Below are positions 55,099 to 62,965 of a stretch of 64,000 bases of DNA, in pieces. The notes beneath the pieces are model-generated. The model was not told where the DNA came from and did no database searches. It worked only from the letters and a program-made list of their open reading frames with translations. Position numbers and translations under genes: made by a program. The stretch lies in assembly GCA_036504595.1 (NCBI GenBank), contig DASXUX010000081.1:248001-312000 (forward strand), read 5' to 3'. Every line of letters starts with the position of its first letter. The first letter of the stretch is position 1. This DNA is from DASXUX01 sp036504595. GTDB taxonomy: Bacteria > Planctomycetota > SZUA-567 > H5-PLA8.

Positions 55099-56281
55099 CG
55101 AGCGGCTCTCGGCAAAAAAGAGCATGCGCATCGGCGGCGATGTCGTCGGCCAGCGCAGCCGATGGCTGACGCCGGCGAGCATTCTGCTTTACGTAGCGCT
55201 TACCTTGATCTCCGTGTTCATGCTCGCGCCGCTGATCTACATGGTCTGCTGCGCGTTCAAGACCTCGTCCGACATGTTCAACTACACGCTGCTGCCGTAT
55301 GAACCCAGCGAGAAGCTCATCGCAGTTGCGGGGCCGCTGAAGGACCAGAAGTTTGTCATCCAAGGTGATCAATTCACGATCGGGCCGCCGCAGAACGCCA
55401 CGGTACGTGTTGACTTTCCAGCCGGCACGGAGGCCGGCGCTACTCCGCTGAAGTTTGTGCGCAACGAGTCTGGCCAGTGGGATCTGGAAGGCATCTGCCC
55501 GCCCTGCGCGATGATCGCCGGCAAGACGGGTGGAAAAGCAACGCTCAAGGCCGGCGAGATTGTCCAGATCGGGACATCGAAGTTCATGTACGATGCCGGA
55601 CACGTGCCGACGGTGCGAAACTTCTATGACCTGTTCACGAAGTTCCACTTTGGCCGGCATCTGCTCAATAGCTTCTTCCTGACCAGCACCGCCACATCCA
55701 TCTCACTGATTCTCTGTTCGCTGGGCGGCTTCGCGTTGGTAAAATACCAATTCAAAGGCAAGAAGATCATGTTGGGAATCATGCTGGCCACGATGATGAT
55801 TCCCAGTTCGGTGCTGCTGGCGCCCAACTACGAACTGCTGGCTCACATGGGCCTGATGAACACGTTCACGGGTCTTCTTCTGCCCGGCATCGTTGGCGCG
55901 TTCGGCATGCTGCTTTTCCGCCAAGCGATGCTGGCCGTGCCCGACGACCTGATCGAAGCGGCGCGCATCGACGGCTGCAGCGAGTTTGGCATTTACTGGA
56001 AGATTATCATGCCGGTGGTGCGGCCGATGTCGGGCGCGTTCTGCCTGATGGCCTTCATGGCCAACTGGAATTCGTTCCTGATGCCTATGATCGTGCTGCA
56101 ATCCGAACAGCTTTTCACGGTCCCGATCGTGCTCAGTCAGACGATCGGCCTGACGGGCGACAACCAGTATGGCCCGATGATGGCCGGCACGTTTATTGGC
56201 GTCCTGCCGCCAGCGATTCTGTTCTTCTTGCTGCAAAAGGAATTTATTGCGGGGCTGACGACGGGGGCGGTAAAAGGATAG
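55091..56281 (+). CDS. ABC sugar transporter permease (MalG-like) with extended periplasmic loop
   Basis: 396 residues from ATG 55091, overlapping the previous gene by 8 bases. First helix LLYVALTLISVFMLAPLIYMV is followed by an unusually long ~120-residue loop (to ~155) of beta character (LIAVAGPLKDQKFVIQGDQFTI, QWDLEGICPPCAMIAGKTGG), then five helices. The EAA loop is IEAARIDGCSEFGIYWKIIMPVVRP. Typical MalG proteins have a much shorter first periplasmic region. A half copy of the 46-bp palindrome (55418-55443) sits in this loop and is translated FPAGTEAGAT. No ATPase gene follows; the importer must use an ATPase elsewhere. Confidence 0.88.
   Translation: MISERLSAKKSMRIGGDVVGQRSRWLTPASILLYVALTLISVFMLAPLIYMVCCAFKTSSDMFNYTLLPYEPSEKLIAVAGPLKDQKFVIQGDQFTIGPPQNATVRVDFPAGTEAGATPLKFVRNESGQWDLEGICPPCAMIAGKTGGKATLKAGEIVQIGTSKFMYDAGHVPTVRNFYDLFTKFHFGRHLLNSFFLTSTATSISLILCSLGGFALVKYQFKGKKIMLGIMLATMMIPSSVLLAPNYELLAHMGLMNTFTGLLLPGIVGAFGMLLFRQAMLAVPDDLIEAARIDGCSEFGIYWKIIMPVVRPMSGAFCLMAFMANWNSFLMPMIVLQSEQLFTVPIVLSQTIGLTGDNQYGPMMAGTFIGVLPPAILFFLLQKEFIAGLTTGAVKG
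55418..55443. repeat. 46-bp palindrome, copy 6 (half)
   Basis: CCAGCCGGCACGGAGGCC plus GGCGCTAC, in frame as PAGTEAGAT within the permease's periplasmic loop. Confidence 0.85.
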
Positions 56282-56296
56282 TGCAGGGTTCGAAGT

Positions 56297-57538
56297 TTAT
56301 TCTTCGGTCAGGCGGCGAGAATCGTCGGGCGTTCCGGTATTCCGCTGCCGACCTTCGAGGAGTCTTCCGAACGTCACCGCATCATCGCCGAAGCGTTCGC
56401 GCAGGCGGTCGATGGCTTGCGCGGCACGGCGGGCGCGCGTGGCGCCTTCATCCGGGAAAAGGCTCTCGGTCGCCTCCCCGGGCGCGAGCAAATGTGTGGC
56501 GGCGATCCCGAGCAGCCGGACGCCTTGGCCTTGCAGATCCAGTCGCGTGCGCAGCATCTGGACGGCGGCGGAGTGCAGCGGGCCGGTCAGGTCCGTGGGG
56601 TCTTCCAGCAGCAGCGAACGCGTCAGGCGCGTGAGATCGGCCATGCGCACTTTCAGCGTCACGCCCTGGCAGCGCAGGTTCTTCGCGCGCAGGCGAGCGG
56701 CGACTTCATCGGCGCAGGCGAGCAGTTCGCGCTCCATCGCGGCGCGGTTGAACAGGTCTTCGGCAAAGGTGTCCTCATGGCTGATGGATCGCGGACGATC
56801 GCCGGTTTCGACTTCGCGATTGTCGAGCCCCTTGGAAAGAGAGAGCAGATGGTCCGCCAACTGCTGTCCCAAGCGCCGCGTGAGAAACGCAGGATCGGAG
56901 CGCGCGATGTCGCCGATCGTGTGCAGGCCGTATTTCTTGAGATGCTCGCACGTCTTCGGCCCCGCGCCCCACAGTCGCGAAACCGGCAACGGCTCAAGAA
57001 ACTTGATGACCAGATCGGGCTCCGGCGGCACGACGACGAAGCCGTTGGGCTTTTTCAGGTCGCTCGCCAGTTTTGCCAGGAACTTGTTCACCGCGACGCC
57101 GACAGACACGACCAGACTCGTTTTGGCGAAGACTTCGTCCTTGATGAGCAGCCCGATTTTCTCCGGCGGGCCGAAGAGCTTCAGCGAGCCGGTGAGGTCG
57201 AGGAAGGCTTCATCCAGTGAAAGCGGCTCGATCTGGTCGGTGTAGCCTTCGAAGACCGCGCGGACTTCGCGCGATTTTTCGACGTAGCGTTCCATGCGCG
57301 GCTTGCGCCAGATGCCTTGCGGGCAAAGCTTCGCCGCCTGGCTGCTGGCCATCGCGGAGTGCACTCCGAACTGGCGCGCCTCGTAACTGGCCGTGCACAC
57401 GACGCCGCGGCTGCCCGGCAGCCCGCCGACGATCACCGGTTTGCCTTTCAGCTCGGGGAAATCGAGGATCTCGACGGCCGCGTAGAATTGGTCGAGGTCG
57501 CAGTGGGCAATGGCGCGAGGCCAGGTCATGCGCGACAT
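56297..57538 (-). CDS. dinB: DNA polymerase IV (Y-family)
   Basis: 413 residues from ATG 57538 (MSRMTWPRAIAHCDLDQFYAAVE); an earlier frame start is only repeat-encoded. Catalytic acids are intact: HCDLDQFYAAVE and PLSLDEAFLDLTGS. The order is palm, fingers, thumb with helix-hairpin-helix (GPKTCEHLKKYGLHTIGDIA), and little finger (RPRSISHEDTFAEDL, VTLKVRMADLTRLTRSLLLE). This is an error-prone lesion-bypass polymerase, in contrast to the non-catalytic ImuB at 24252. The terminus carries NTGTPDDSRRLTEE without a clear beta-clamp motif such as QLSLF, though LFPDEG is present. The 5' side is a composite heptamer block. It converges with the permease genes. Confidence 0.95.
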   Translation of the reverse strand: MSRMTWPRAIAHCDLDQFYAAVEILDFPELKGKPVIVGGLPGSRGVVCTASYEARQFGVHSAMASSQAAKLCPQGIWRKPRMERYVEKSREVRAVFEGYTDQIEPLSLDEAFLDLTGSLKLFGPPEKIGLLIKDEVFAKTSLVVSVGVAVNKFLAKLASDLKKPNGFVVVPPEPDLVIKFLEPLPVSRLWGAGPKTCEHLKKYGLHTIGDIARSDPAFLTRRLGQQLADHLLSLSKGLDNREVETGDRPRSISHEDTFAEDLFNRAAMERELLACADEVAARLRAKNLRCQGVTLKVRMADLTRLTRSLLLEDPTDLTGPLHSAAVQMLRTRLDLQGQGVRLLGIAATHLLAPGEATESLFPDEGATRARRAAQAIDRLRERFGDDAVTFGRLLEGRQRNTGTPDDSRRLTEE

Positions 57539-57549
57539 TCTAGCGCGCT

Positions 57550-57720
57550 TGTTACGGGTGACGAGTGGCGGGTGGCGGGTGATGCTGCAGTAGGCAGTGG
57601 CAGTAGGCAGGAAGCGGGAAGCAGGAGGTGGGAGGCAGGATGCGGACGCAAGAGGCATGATTGGGACGGGCAAGGGTGCGGATGTGCTCCTGCCGACTGC
57701 TGCTGCTTACTGCTGCTCTC
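57550..57720. repeat. Composite heptamer block upstream of dinB
   Basis: Consecutive families: GGGTGAC/GAGTGGC-type (57555-57583), GCAGTAG/GCAGTGG (57586-57612), AGGCAGG/AAGCGGG/AAGCAGG/AGGTGGG (57605-57650), and a complementary CTGCTGC-type arm near 57686-57720. It covers the whole gap between dinB and the ThiF/MoeB gene. Confidence 0.85.
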
Positions 57721-57723
57721 CGT

Positions 57724-58794
57724 TCACGCACCAATATATTTCGCGTATGCCGTCCGCGCATCGGGAACCTTGCGCGTGCCTTTGATGATCGCGCGGCAAT
57801 CGGGGAAGACGGTGATTTCGAGCCCCTGGCCGTCATCGCCGCCGGGGGCGTTGAAGCGCAGGAGGAACTTGTTGACGGTCACGCCTGCAATCCCGCCCGC
57901 TGCCGACAATCGCGCGGCGAGCTCCTGCAAATTAAGCGTCGCGCCAGAACGCGGGTTGATCTGCACGGCGTTTCGGCCGCAGAGACTGGTCGTGCTGCTG
58001 ACGCCCTGGCCTTCGAGGAATTCAAAGCGGCGGTGTTTGCAGCAGGGGCAATCGGCTTCTTCGCGCGCTTTAGCGATCTTGAACTGGTGGATTTCGTTGG
58101 ACCATGAATCAATCGACAACAGACAGTGGCTGATGGCGTCCAGTCTTCCCGCGCAAATCTTCAGCGCTTCGCCGGCCTCGTGACTGGCGATCAAACTGGT
58201 TACGGGGCCGAGCACGCCGACGGTGTCGCAGGTCGGCGCCATGCCCGGAGGCGGCGCACTTTCAAACAGACACCGCAGGCACGGCGTCTGTCCCGGGATA
58301 ATGGTCATGCTCATCCCCGTGGACCCCACCGCCGCGCCGTACACCCACGGGATTCCGAGCTTCACGCAGGCGTCGTTGATGACAAAGCGCGTTTCAAAGT
58401 TGTCTGCGCCATCGACGACGACCGTCGCGCCGCCAAGAAGCTGTTCGGCGTTTGCGGGATTCAAGTCGGTGACCAGTCCGCTGATCTTGATGTCGCTGTT
58501 GATCTGGCGCAGTTTGCGTTCGGCGGCGGCGGCTTTGGGCAGATTTTCGCGGCAGTCTTGCTCGTCAAAAAGCGCCTGCCGCTGCAGGTTGCTCAGTTCG
58601 ATATAATCCCGGTCGATGACGCGCAGATCGCCGACGCCCGCTCGCGCCAGCAACCCCGCCGCCACCGTCCCGAGCGCTCCGCAGCCGACGACAACGACCG
58701 TCGAACCGCCGATGCGCTTCTGTCCTTCTGCCCCAATGAAGGAGAGCAGCACCTGGCGGTTGTAGCGGTCGGGGGAAGGCATACGGGTTACCAT
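57724..58794 (-). CDS. ThiF/MoeB-family sulfur-carrier adenylyltransferase
   Basis: 356 residues. The E1-like adenylation domain begins RYNRQVLLSFIGAEGQKRIGG, then VVVVGCGALGTVAAGLLARAG (nucleotide-binding loop), VIDRDYIELSNLQRQALF, and VVDGADNFETRFVINDAC with the conserved Asp. Zinc is held by CLRC and CPCC. A conserved cysteine lies in PTCDTVGVLGP. The C-terminal ~90 residues (LNLQELAARLSAAGG) are a small added module. ThiF/MoeB proteins adenylate the C-terminus of ThiS or MoaD for thiamine or molybdopterin synthesis. No thi or moa gene is next to it, so the pathway cannot be told. Confidence 0.9.
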   Translation of the reverse strand: MVTRMPSPDRYNRQVLLSFIGAEGQKRIGGSTVVVVGCGALGTVAAGLLARAGVGDLRVIDRDYIELSNLQRQALFDEQDCRENLPKAAAAERKLRQINSDIKISGLVTDLNPANAEQLLGGATVVVDGADNFETRFVINDACVKLGIPWVYGAAVGSTGMSMTIIPGQTPCLRCLFESAPPPGMAPTCDTVGVLGPVTSLIASHEAGEALKICAGRLDAISHCLLSIDSWSNEIHQFKIAKAREEADCPCCKHRRFEFLEGQGVSSTTSLCGRNAVQINPRSGATLNLQELAARLSAAGGIAGVTVNKFLLRFNAPGGDDGQGLEITVFPDCRAIIKGTRKVPDARTAYAKYIGA

Positions 58795-58798
58795 TTTT

Positions 58799-58908
58799 CA
58801 CCGCAGAGACGCGGAGGCGCAGAGAACAACACGAGAAAGTCTAAAGCAGCCAGTCCGGGTTTGGCAAGCTCTGGATTCTCTTCTCCGCGCATTTGCATCT
58901 TTGCGGTT
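58799..58908. repeat. CGCAGAGACGC hairpin between two minus-strand genes
   Basis: Left arm 58799-58828 CACCGCAGAGACGCGGAGGC and right arm 58873-58908 ending CATCTTTGCGGT. It is a single-layer relative of the outer arms of 52420-52578. Confidence 0.8.
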
Positions 58909-58911
58909 AAG

Positions 58912-59772
58912 TCACTTCGCCGCCGGCGTACCCAGAATCTCCACGTCTTTGACGGCCATCTCGTACGTGATCGGGATCTTCGGGTCGCCGACCATGTGTT
59001 CCGGATAATCTTGCTTCGGCTTAGGCTGCAGGCGTCCCTTGAAAACGATGTCTATTCCCGTGGCCACGGGCTGCGTAAGTTTTTCCTTCGGGTACAGCCG
59101 CATTTTGTAGGTGGTGATGCCGCCTTTTTCGCGTGTTTCGGTGCCGATCAGAACAACGATTGAACCGTCTTCGGTCATCGTGCTGGAAACCGTGCCCTGC
59201 AGCTTAACGCGAAGTGAGCGCTGGATGCCGAGCATGGTCTTATCCCAGCGCACCGCATCGAAGTATTCGGCATCGGCCGGTGCGGCTTTTGCGAGCGGAT
59301 CGTCCGCCTCCAGGGACTTCTTCTTGCCGCTGTCCGCTGACGGGTTGCGCGGCGACAAGATCAAGTAGATGGCGACGGCAACGATCAGTGCTGCGACGAC
59401 CAGTCCCGCGACGATGATCAGGCTGCTGTTGCTTTTGCCCTTGCGGCGCGGAGCGGTCTCCACCAAGTCTTCTTCGGGCTCGCCTTCTGCCTCGGCCTCT
59501 GGTTCTTCTGGCTCAGGCTCCGGTTCAGGCGCTCTGACCCGCTGCTGTACGCGCTGCTGCGGCTTGGGCTTGCCTGCGCCGCGGGAGGAAATCGGCTTGT
59601 TGGGTGCGTCATCATTGAATGTGATGACTTCCTCTTCCTGCTCTTCGTACTCCGGCGGCGCTTCGGCGATGACGAGTGTCTTGCCGCAGGCGCGGCACTT
59701 GGCGGACTTTCCGACATGCTCTTCTTTGGCGCGGAAGCTTTTTCCACAGGTGCAGGTTACGACGATGGACAT
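58912..59772 (-). CDS. Zinc-ribbon plus single-helix membrane protein
   Basis: 286 residues from ATG 59772, with GGAGAG upstream; the longer open frame is poorly conserved. The N-terminus MSIVVTCTCGKSFRAKEEHVGKS then CRACGK forms a zinc ribbon (Cys-x-Cys ... Cys-x2-Cys) of the type found in many planctomycete membrane proteins. An acidic Glu/Pro-rich stretch (~60-105) precedes one helix at ~118-140 (SLIIVAGLVVAALIVAVAIYL) and a C-terminal beta domain (RVKLQGTVSSTMTEDGSIVVLIG, YKMRLYPKEKLTQP). Topology suggests a cytoplasmic ribbon and a periplasmic beta domain. No specific function was recognised. Confidence 0.8.
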   Translation of the reverse strand: MSIVVTCTCGKSFRAKEEHVGKSAKCRACGKTLVIAEAPPEYEEQEEEVITFNDDAPNKPISSRGAGKPKPQQRVQQRVRAPEPEPEPEEPEAEAEGEPEEDLVETAPRRKGKSNSSLIIVAGLVVAALIVAVAIYLILSPRNPSADSGKKKSLEADDPLAKAAPADAEYFDAVRWDKTMLGIQRSLRVKLQGTVSSTMTEDGSIVVLIGTETREKGGITTYKMRLYPKEKLTQPVATGIDIVFKGRLQPKPKQDYPEHMVGDPKIPITYEMAVKDVEILGTPAAK

Positions 59773-59862
59773 TTTCTTTCTCTCCAAACAGATGTCGCGC
59801 ACGTAATGAACAAGGGCCGATATTCTCACCTTGCCAACCAAGGTCAAGCAATCAAAACTGAA

Positions 59863-59899
59863 CGGGTGACGGGGGACGTGTGACGGGTGGCGGGTGAAG
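59863..59899 (+). repeat. Heptamer array (GGGTGAC) upstream of pepT
   Basis: GGGTGAC, GGGGGAC, GTGTGAC, GGGTGGC, GGGTGAA in tandem, ending 31 bases before the pepT start. No complementary arm is seen. Confidence 0.85.
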
Positions 59900-59930
59900 C
59901 GTTCAATACGTTGGCCGTGTAGAGGCACTC

Positions 59931-61169
59931 ATGATCGACTCCGAAGACCTGCTTCAACGTTTTCTCAGTTACGTGCAGATCGACACGCAGAGCGATGCGC
60001 ACAGCACGACGACGCCGAGTTCCACGCGGCAGTGGACGCTGATCCGGCAGCTTGAGTCCGAGCTGCGCGGACTGGGACTCAAGGACGTGCGCGTGACGGA
60101 GTTCGGCTACGTGCTGGCCACTGTGCCGCCGACGTCGAAGAAAGCGGCCGTTCCGCGAGTCGCTTTGCTGGCGCACGTCGATACGGCCGAAGGCTGTGCG
60201 GGGCGCGCCAAGCCGCTGGTGCATCGCGCGTGGGCCGGCGAGCGCATCGTTCTGCCGGACGATCCATCGCAAGTCATCAGCGTGGAAGATTCGCCGGCGC
60301 TTCGCGGAAAAACGGGCGAAGACATTATCACCGGCTCGGGCCGCAGCCTTCTCGGCGCCGATGACAAAGCAGGCGTGGCGAGCATCATGGCGGCCGTGCG
60401 CTATCTGCTGCGGCATCCGGAAGTCGCGCATGGGCCGGTGCGTGTCTGCTTCAACCCGGACGAAGAGATCGGGCGCGGCACCGAAAAGCTCTCGATCGAG
60501 GAGCTGGCTGCGGATGTCGCCTACACGCTGGACTCCGAGGGCCTCGGACGCATCGATTGCGAGACGTTCAACGCGGATAAAGCTGTTTTGACTATCCAGG
60601 GCGTCGCCTCGCATCCGGGGCATGCAAAAAACGTGATGGTCAACGCGCTGCGCCTGGCGGCCAGCTTTGTGCAGCGTCTGCCGATGAGCGCGGCGCCGGA
60701 GACAACGTCCGGGCGCGAGGGCTTCCTGCACCCGATCGAAATTCGCGGCACGCCGGAGCGCGCGGAAATCGTCCTGATCGTCCGGGATTTTGAACTCGAC
60801 GGGCTGGCGGCCAAGCACAAGCTCTTGCAGGAGGAAGCGGACCGATTGGCCGCGGAGCACCCTCGGGCGAAAATAGACCTGCGCGTAAGCATGCAATACC
60901 GCAACATGCGGTATGGGTTGGATAAGGACACACGGCCGCTGGATTTCGCGATGGAAGCGGTTCGCCGCGTGGGGCTGACACCGAAGAAGGATTCCATTCG
61001 CGGCGGGACAGACGGTTCACACTTGACGGAGCGCGGCTTGCCGACGCCAAACATTTTCGCCGGGGGCCACAACTTTCACAGCCCGCGTGAATGGGTCAGC
61101 TTGCAGGATATGGTCAAGTCGGCCGAGACGATCGTGCGCCTGCTGTCGATCTGGGAAGAGCGGGGTTAA
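59931..61169 (+). CDS. pepT: Peptidase T (tripeptide aminopeptidase)
   Basis: 412 residues, M20-family zinc peptidase. Metal ligands and catalytic acids: LLAHVDTAEG (His and Asp), GADDKAGVASIMA (bridging Asp), FNPDEEIGRG (catalytic Glu pair), YTLDSEGLG (Asp) and FAGGHNFHSPREW (final His). The dimerisation lid is at ~190-300 (AVLTIQGVASHPGHAKNVMVN). PepT removes the N-terminal residue from tripeptides in the cytoplasm. The start ATG follows AGAGGC. The Lnt gene follows within 30 bases, the gap being a heptamer array, so the two may be co-transcribed. Confidence 0.95.
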   Translation: MIDSEDLLQRFLSYVQIDTQSDAHSTTTPSSTRQWTLIRQLESELRGLGLKDVRVTEFGYVLATVPPTSKKAAVPRVALLAHVDTAEGCAGRAKPLVHRAWAGERIVLPDDPSQVISVEDSPALRGKTGEDIITGSGRSLLGADDKAGVASIMAAVRYLLRHPEVAHGPVRVCFNPDEEIGRGTEKLSIEELAADVAYTLDSEGLGRIDCETFNADKAVLTIQGVASHPGHAKNVMVNALRLAASFVQRLPMSAAPETTSGREGFLHPIEIRGTPERAEIVLIVRDFELDGLAAKHKLLQEEADRLAAEHPRAKIDLRVSMQYRNMRYGLDKDTRPLDFAMEAVRRVGLTPKKDSIRGGTDGSHLTERGLPTPNIFAGGHNFHSPREWVSLQDMVKSAETIVRLLSIWEERG

Positions 61170-61170
61170 T

Positions 61171-61190
61171 CATTGGTCATTGGTCATTAG
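61171..61190 (+). repeat. Heptamer array (TTGGTCA) between pepT and lnt
   Basis: Units TTGGTCA, TTGGTCA, TTAGG occupy the 29-base gap between the two genes. Confidence 0.7.
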
Positions 61191-61198
61191 GCAAGTAA

Positions 61199-62851
61199 AT
61201 GAGCGAAGCGCTGAGAGCCAACCGTGCGGGTCCGATTATGCGTGCTCTCACCGCGCTGCTCTGCGGACTGGCGCTGGCGTTGCCATTCCGCGATTGGCAT
61301 ACCTCTCTGCCGGCGTGGGTTGCTCTCTCGCCGATGTTCTGGCTGGTCAAAGTCGTGGAGCGCCGTCGCGAGGCGCTCGCGTACTCTGCCGTCTTCTCGC
61401 TGGCCTGGACCGCGGGGGCCTTCTGGTTCCTCTGGCCGCTGGCGCCGCCGGCGATGATGGCCCTCTGTATTTACGTTTCCCTCTATTACATCGCGGCGCT
61501 GCTGGGCGTCCGTTGGATGGCGCGGCGCAGTGCCCGGCCCATCTTTGGCATCGCGGCGCTCTGGGTCTTGCTCGAAATGCTGCGCGCGACGGTGCCGGTG
61601 TTCGGGTTTCCGTGGCTGCTGCTCGGGCATTCGCTCCTTTATAGTGAGCACCTTCGGCAGGGCGCCGATCTGTTGGGTGTGTACGGGTTGAGCTTCCTCA
61701 TCGTCGCAGTGAATGCGTGGGTTGCGTTTATTTTCTGGCCGATGTGGGTGTCGAAGGATAAAGACCGGCGCGCGACGACTGAATCGATGCGGGTTGGCTC
61801 AATGCTGGCCTCGTTGCTGCTTGCCACGTTCCTTTATGGCGAACTCCGTATCCGTGAGATCGCTCCGCGTCTTGAAGCCGGCCCGCCCATTGCGGTGATC
61901 CAGGGCAACATTCGCGAGAAGCTCAACCGCACCTACGAACAATGCGAGGAGCAGCTTCGCGGCCATCTGGAAATGCACCGGCAAGTGGCCGCTCAAGCAA
62001 AGGCTGGGGCGACGGAGACGCCAGAACTGATCTGCTGGGCCGAAACAATGGTGCCTGGATCGATGAACGTTGATGACTGGGGCAAGGAGTTCAAGGCGCA
62101 GGTTGCGGCCACGGGGATTCCAACGCTCGCCGGATCCAACTTCGCGGTGTCCGAATCCAACTCTGCTGATTCAGGCGCGCCGCAGTTTCGCAACACGCTC
62201 TATCTGATCGACGGCCATGGCAACGAAATCTATCATTACAGCAAGCGGCGGCTGGTAGCGTTTGGCGAATACGTTCCGTTCACGCAGGATCTGCCATTCA
62301 TGAAGCTTTTGCGATCGATTACGCGCGATCAATATCTCTCGGGGTTGGAGCCATCAAAAATCCTCACAATTCCGCCGGACGGCAAAACGCGCGAGGGCAG
62401 CGCTCCTTATCACGTGGGCTTAAGCATCTGCGTGGAGGACATCCATCCGGACATCGCGCGCCAGTCTGCCTTGGCCGGAGCCGACGCGCTGCTGAACGTG
62501 ACCAACGATGGTTGGTTCTTTGATACGTGCGGGCCGCAGGCGCATCTTCAAGCGGCGGCGTGGCGCGCGATCGAAGTCCGCCGGCCACTGCTGCGGGTAA
62601 CGAATACGGGGCGCACCGTAGCCGTCAATCCATTGGGCAGCATGGATCTGCTGCTGCCCGAAGGTGCATCCGGAACGGCGGTGACGCGTCTGTGGCGTTA
62701 CCAGCCGCAAGCCGGCGTCTACGGTACGACCACGTTGACCATGATTTTGGGCGATTTGGGCGCCGCGCTGGTCTTTTGTACGGTCTTTTTAACAAGTTTG
62801 TGGCTGTCCTGGCGGAAATCGCAAGTCGATGGCTTGAAAAAGATTAAGTAA
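61199..62851 (+). CDS. lnt: Apolipoprotein N-acyltransferase
   Basis: 550 residues. About seven helices in the first 225 residues and one at the end (LGAALVFCTVFLTSLWLSW) enclose a periplasmic nitrilase domain. The Glu-Lys-Cys triad is visible: Glu in ICWAETMVPGS, Lys in YSKRRLVAFGEYVPF, and Cys in LSICVEDIHPD, with the adjoining LLNVTNDGWFFDTCGPQAHLQAAAWRAIE strand order of Lnt. It adds the N-acyl chain to outer-membrane lipoproteins in Gram-negative bacteria, agreeing with LPS genes elsewhere in the window. Length is slightly above the usual ~510. It starts 29 bases after pepT. Confidence 0.95.
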   Translation: MSEALRANRAGPIMRALTALLCGLALALPFRDWHTSLPAWVALSPMFWLVKVVERRREALAYSAVFSLAWTAGAFWFLWPLAPPAMMALCIYVSLYYIAALLGVRWMARRSARPIFGIAALWVLLEMLRATVPVFGFPWLLLGHSLLYSEHLRQGADLLGVYGLSFLIVAVNAWVAFIFWPMWVSKDKDRRATTESMRVGSMLASLLLATFLYGELRIREIAPRLEAGPPIAVIQGNIREKLNRTYEQCEEQLRGHLEMHRQVAAQAKAGATETPELICWAETMVPGSMNVDDWGKEFKAQVAATGIPTLAGSNFAVSESNSADSGAPQFRNTLYLIDGHGNEIYHYSKRRLVAFGEYVPFTQDLPFMKLLRSITRDQYLSGLEPSKILTIPPDGKTREGSAPYHVGLSICVEDIHPDIARQSALAGADALLNVTNDGWFFDTCGPQAHLQAAAWRAIEVRRPLLRVTNTGRTVAVNPLGSMDLLLPEGASGTAVTRLWRYQPQAGVYGTTTLTMILGDLGAALVFCTVFLTSLWLSWRKSQVDGLKKIK

Positions 62852-62909
62852 ATGTCATGCACAGCGTCCATTTTATTGCAGCAACTTAGCGGGGTAACCC
62901 GACACACCC

Positions 62910-62938
62910 TTGAGGAAAGTCTATCCTTGCACTATACA
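62910..62938 (+). promoter_or_regulatory. Candidate promoter of the periplasmic TPR-like gene
   Basis: TTGAGG (62910-62915) and TATACA (62933-62938) with a 17-base spacer. GGAGG (62952-62956) lies nine bases before the ATG. Confidence 0.55.
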
Positions 62939-62965
62939 GGTGGGATCTGACGGAGGTCACGGACA

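Noticed and set aside
9261..61190. CRISPR array
   Set aside because: Repeat units are seven bases without unique spacers of ~30 bases, and no cas gene is present.
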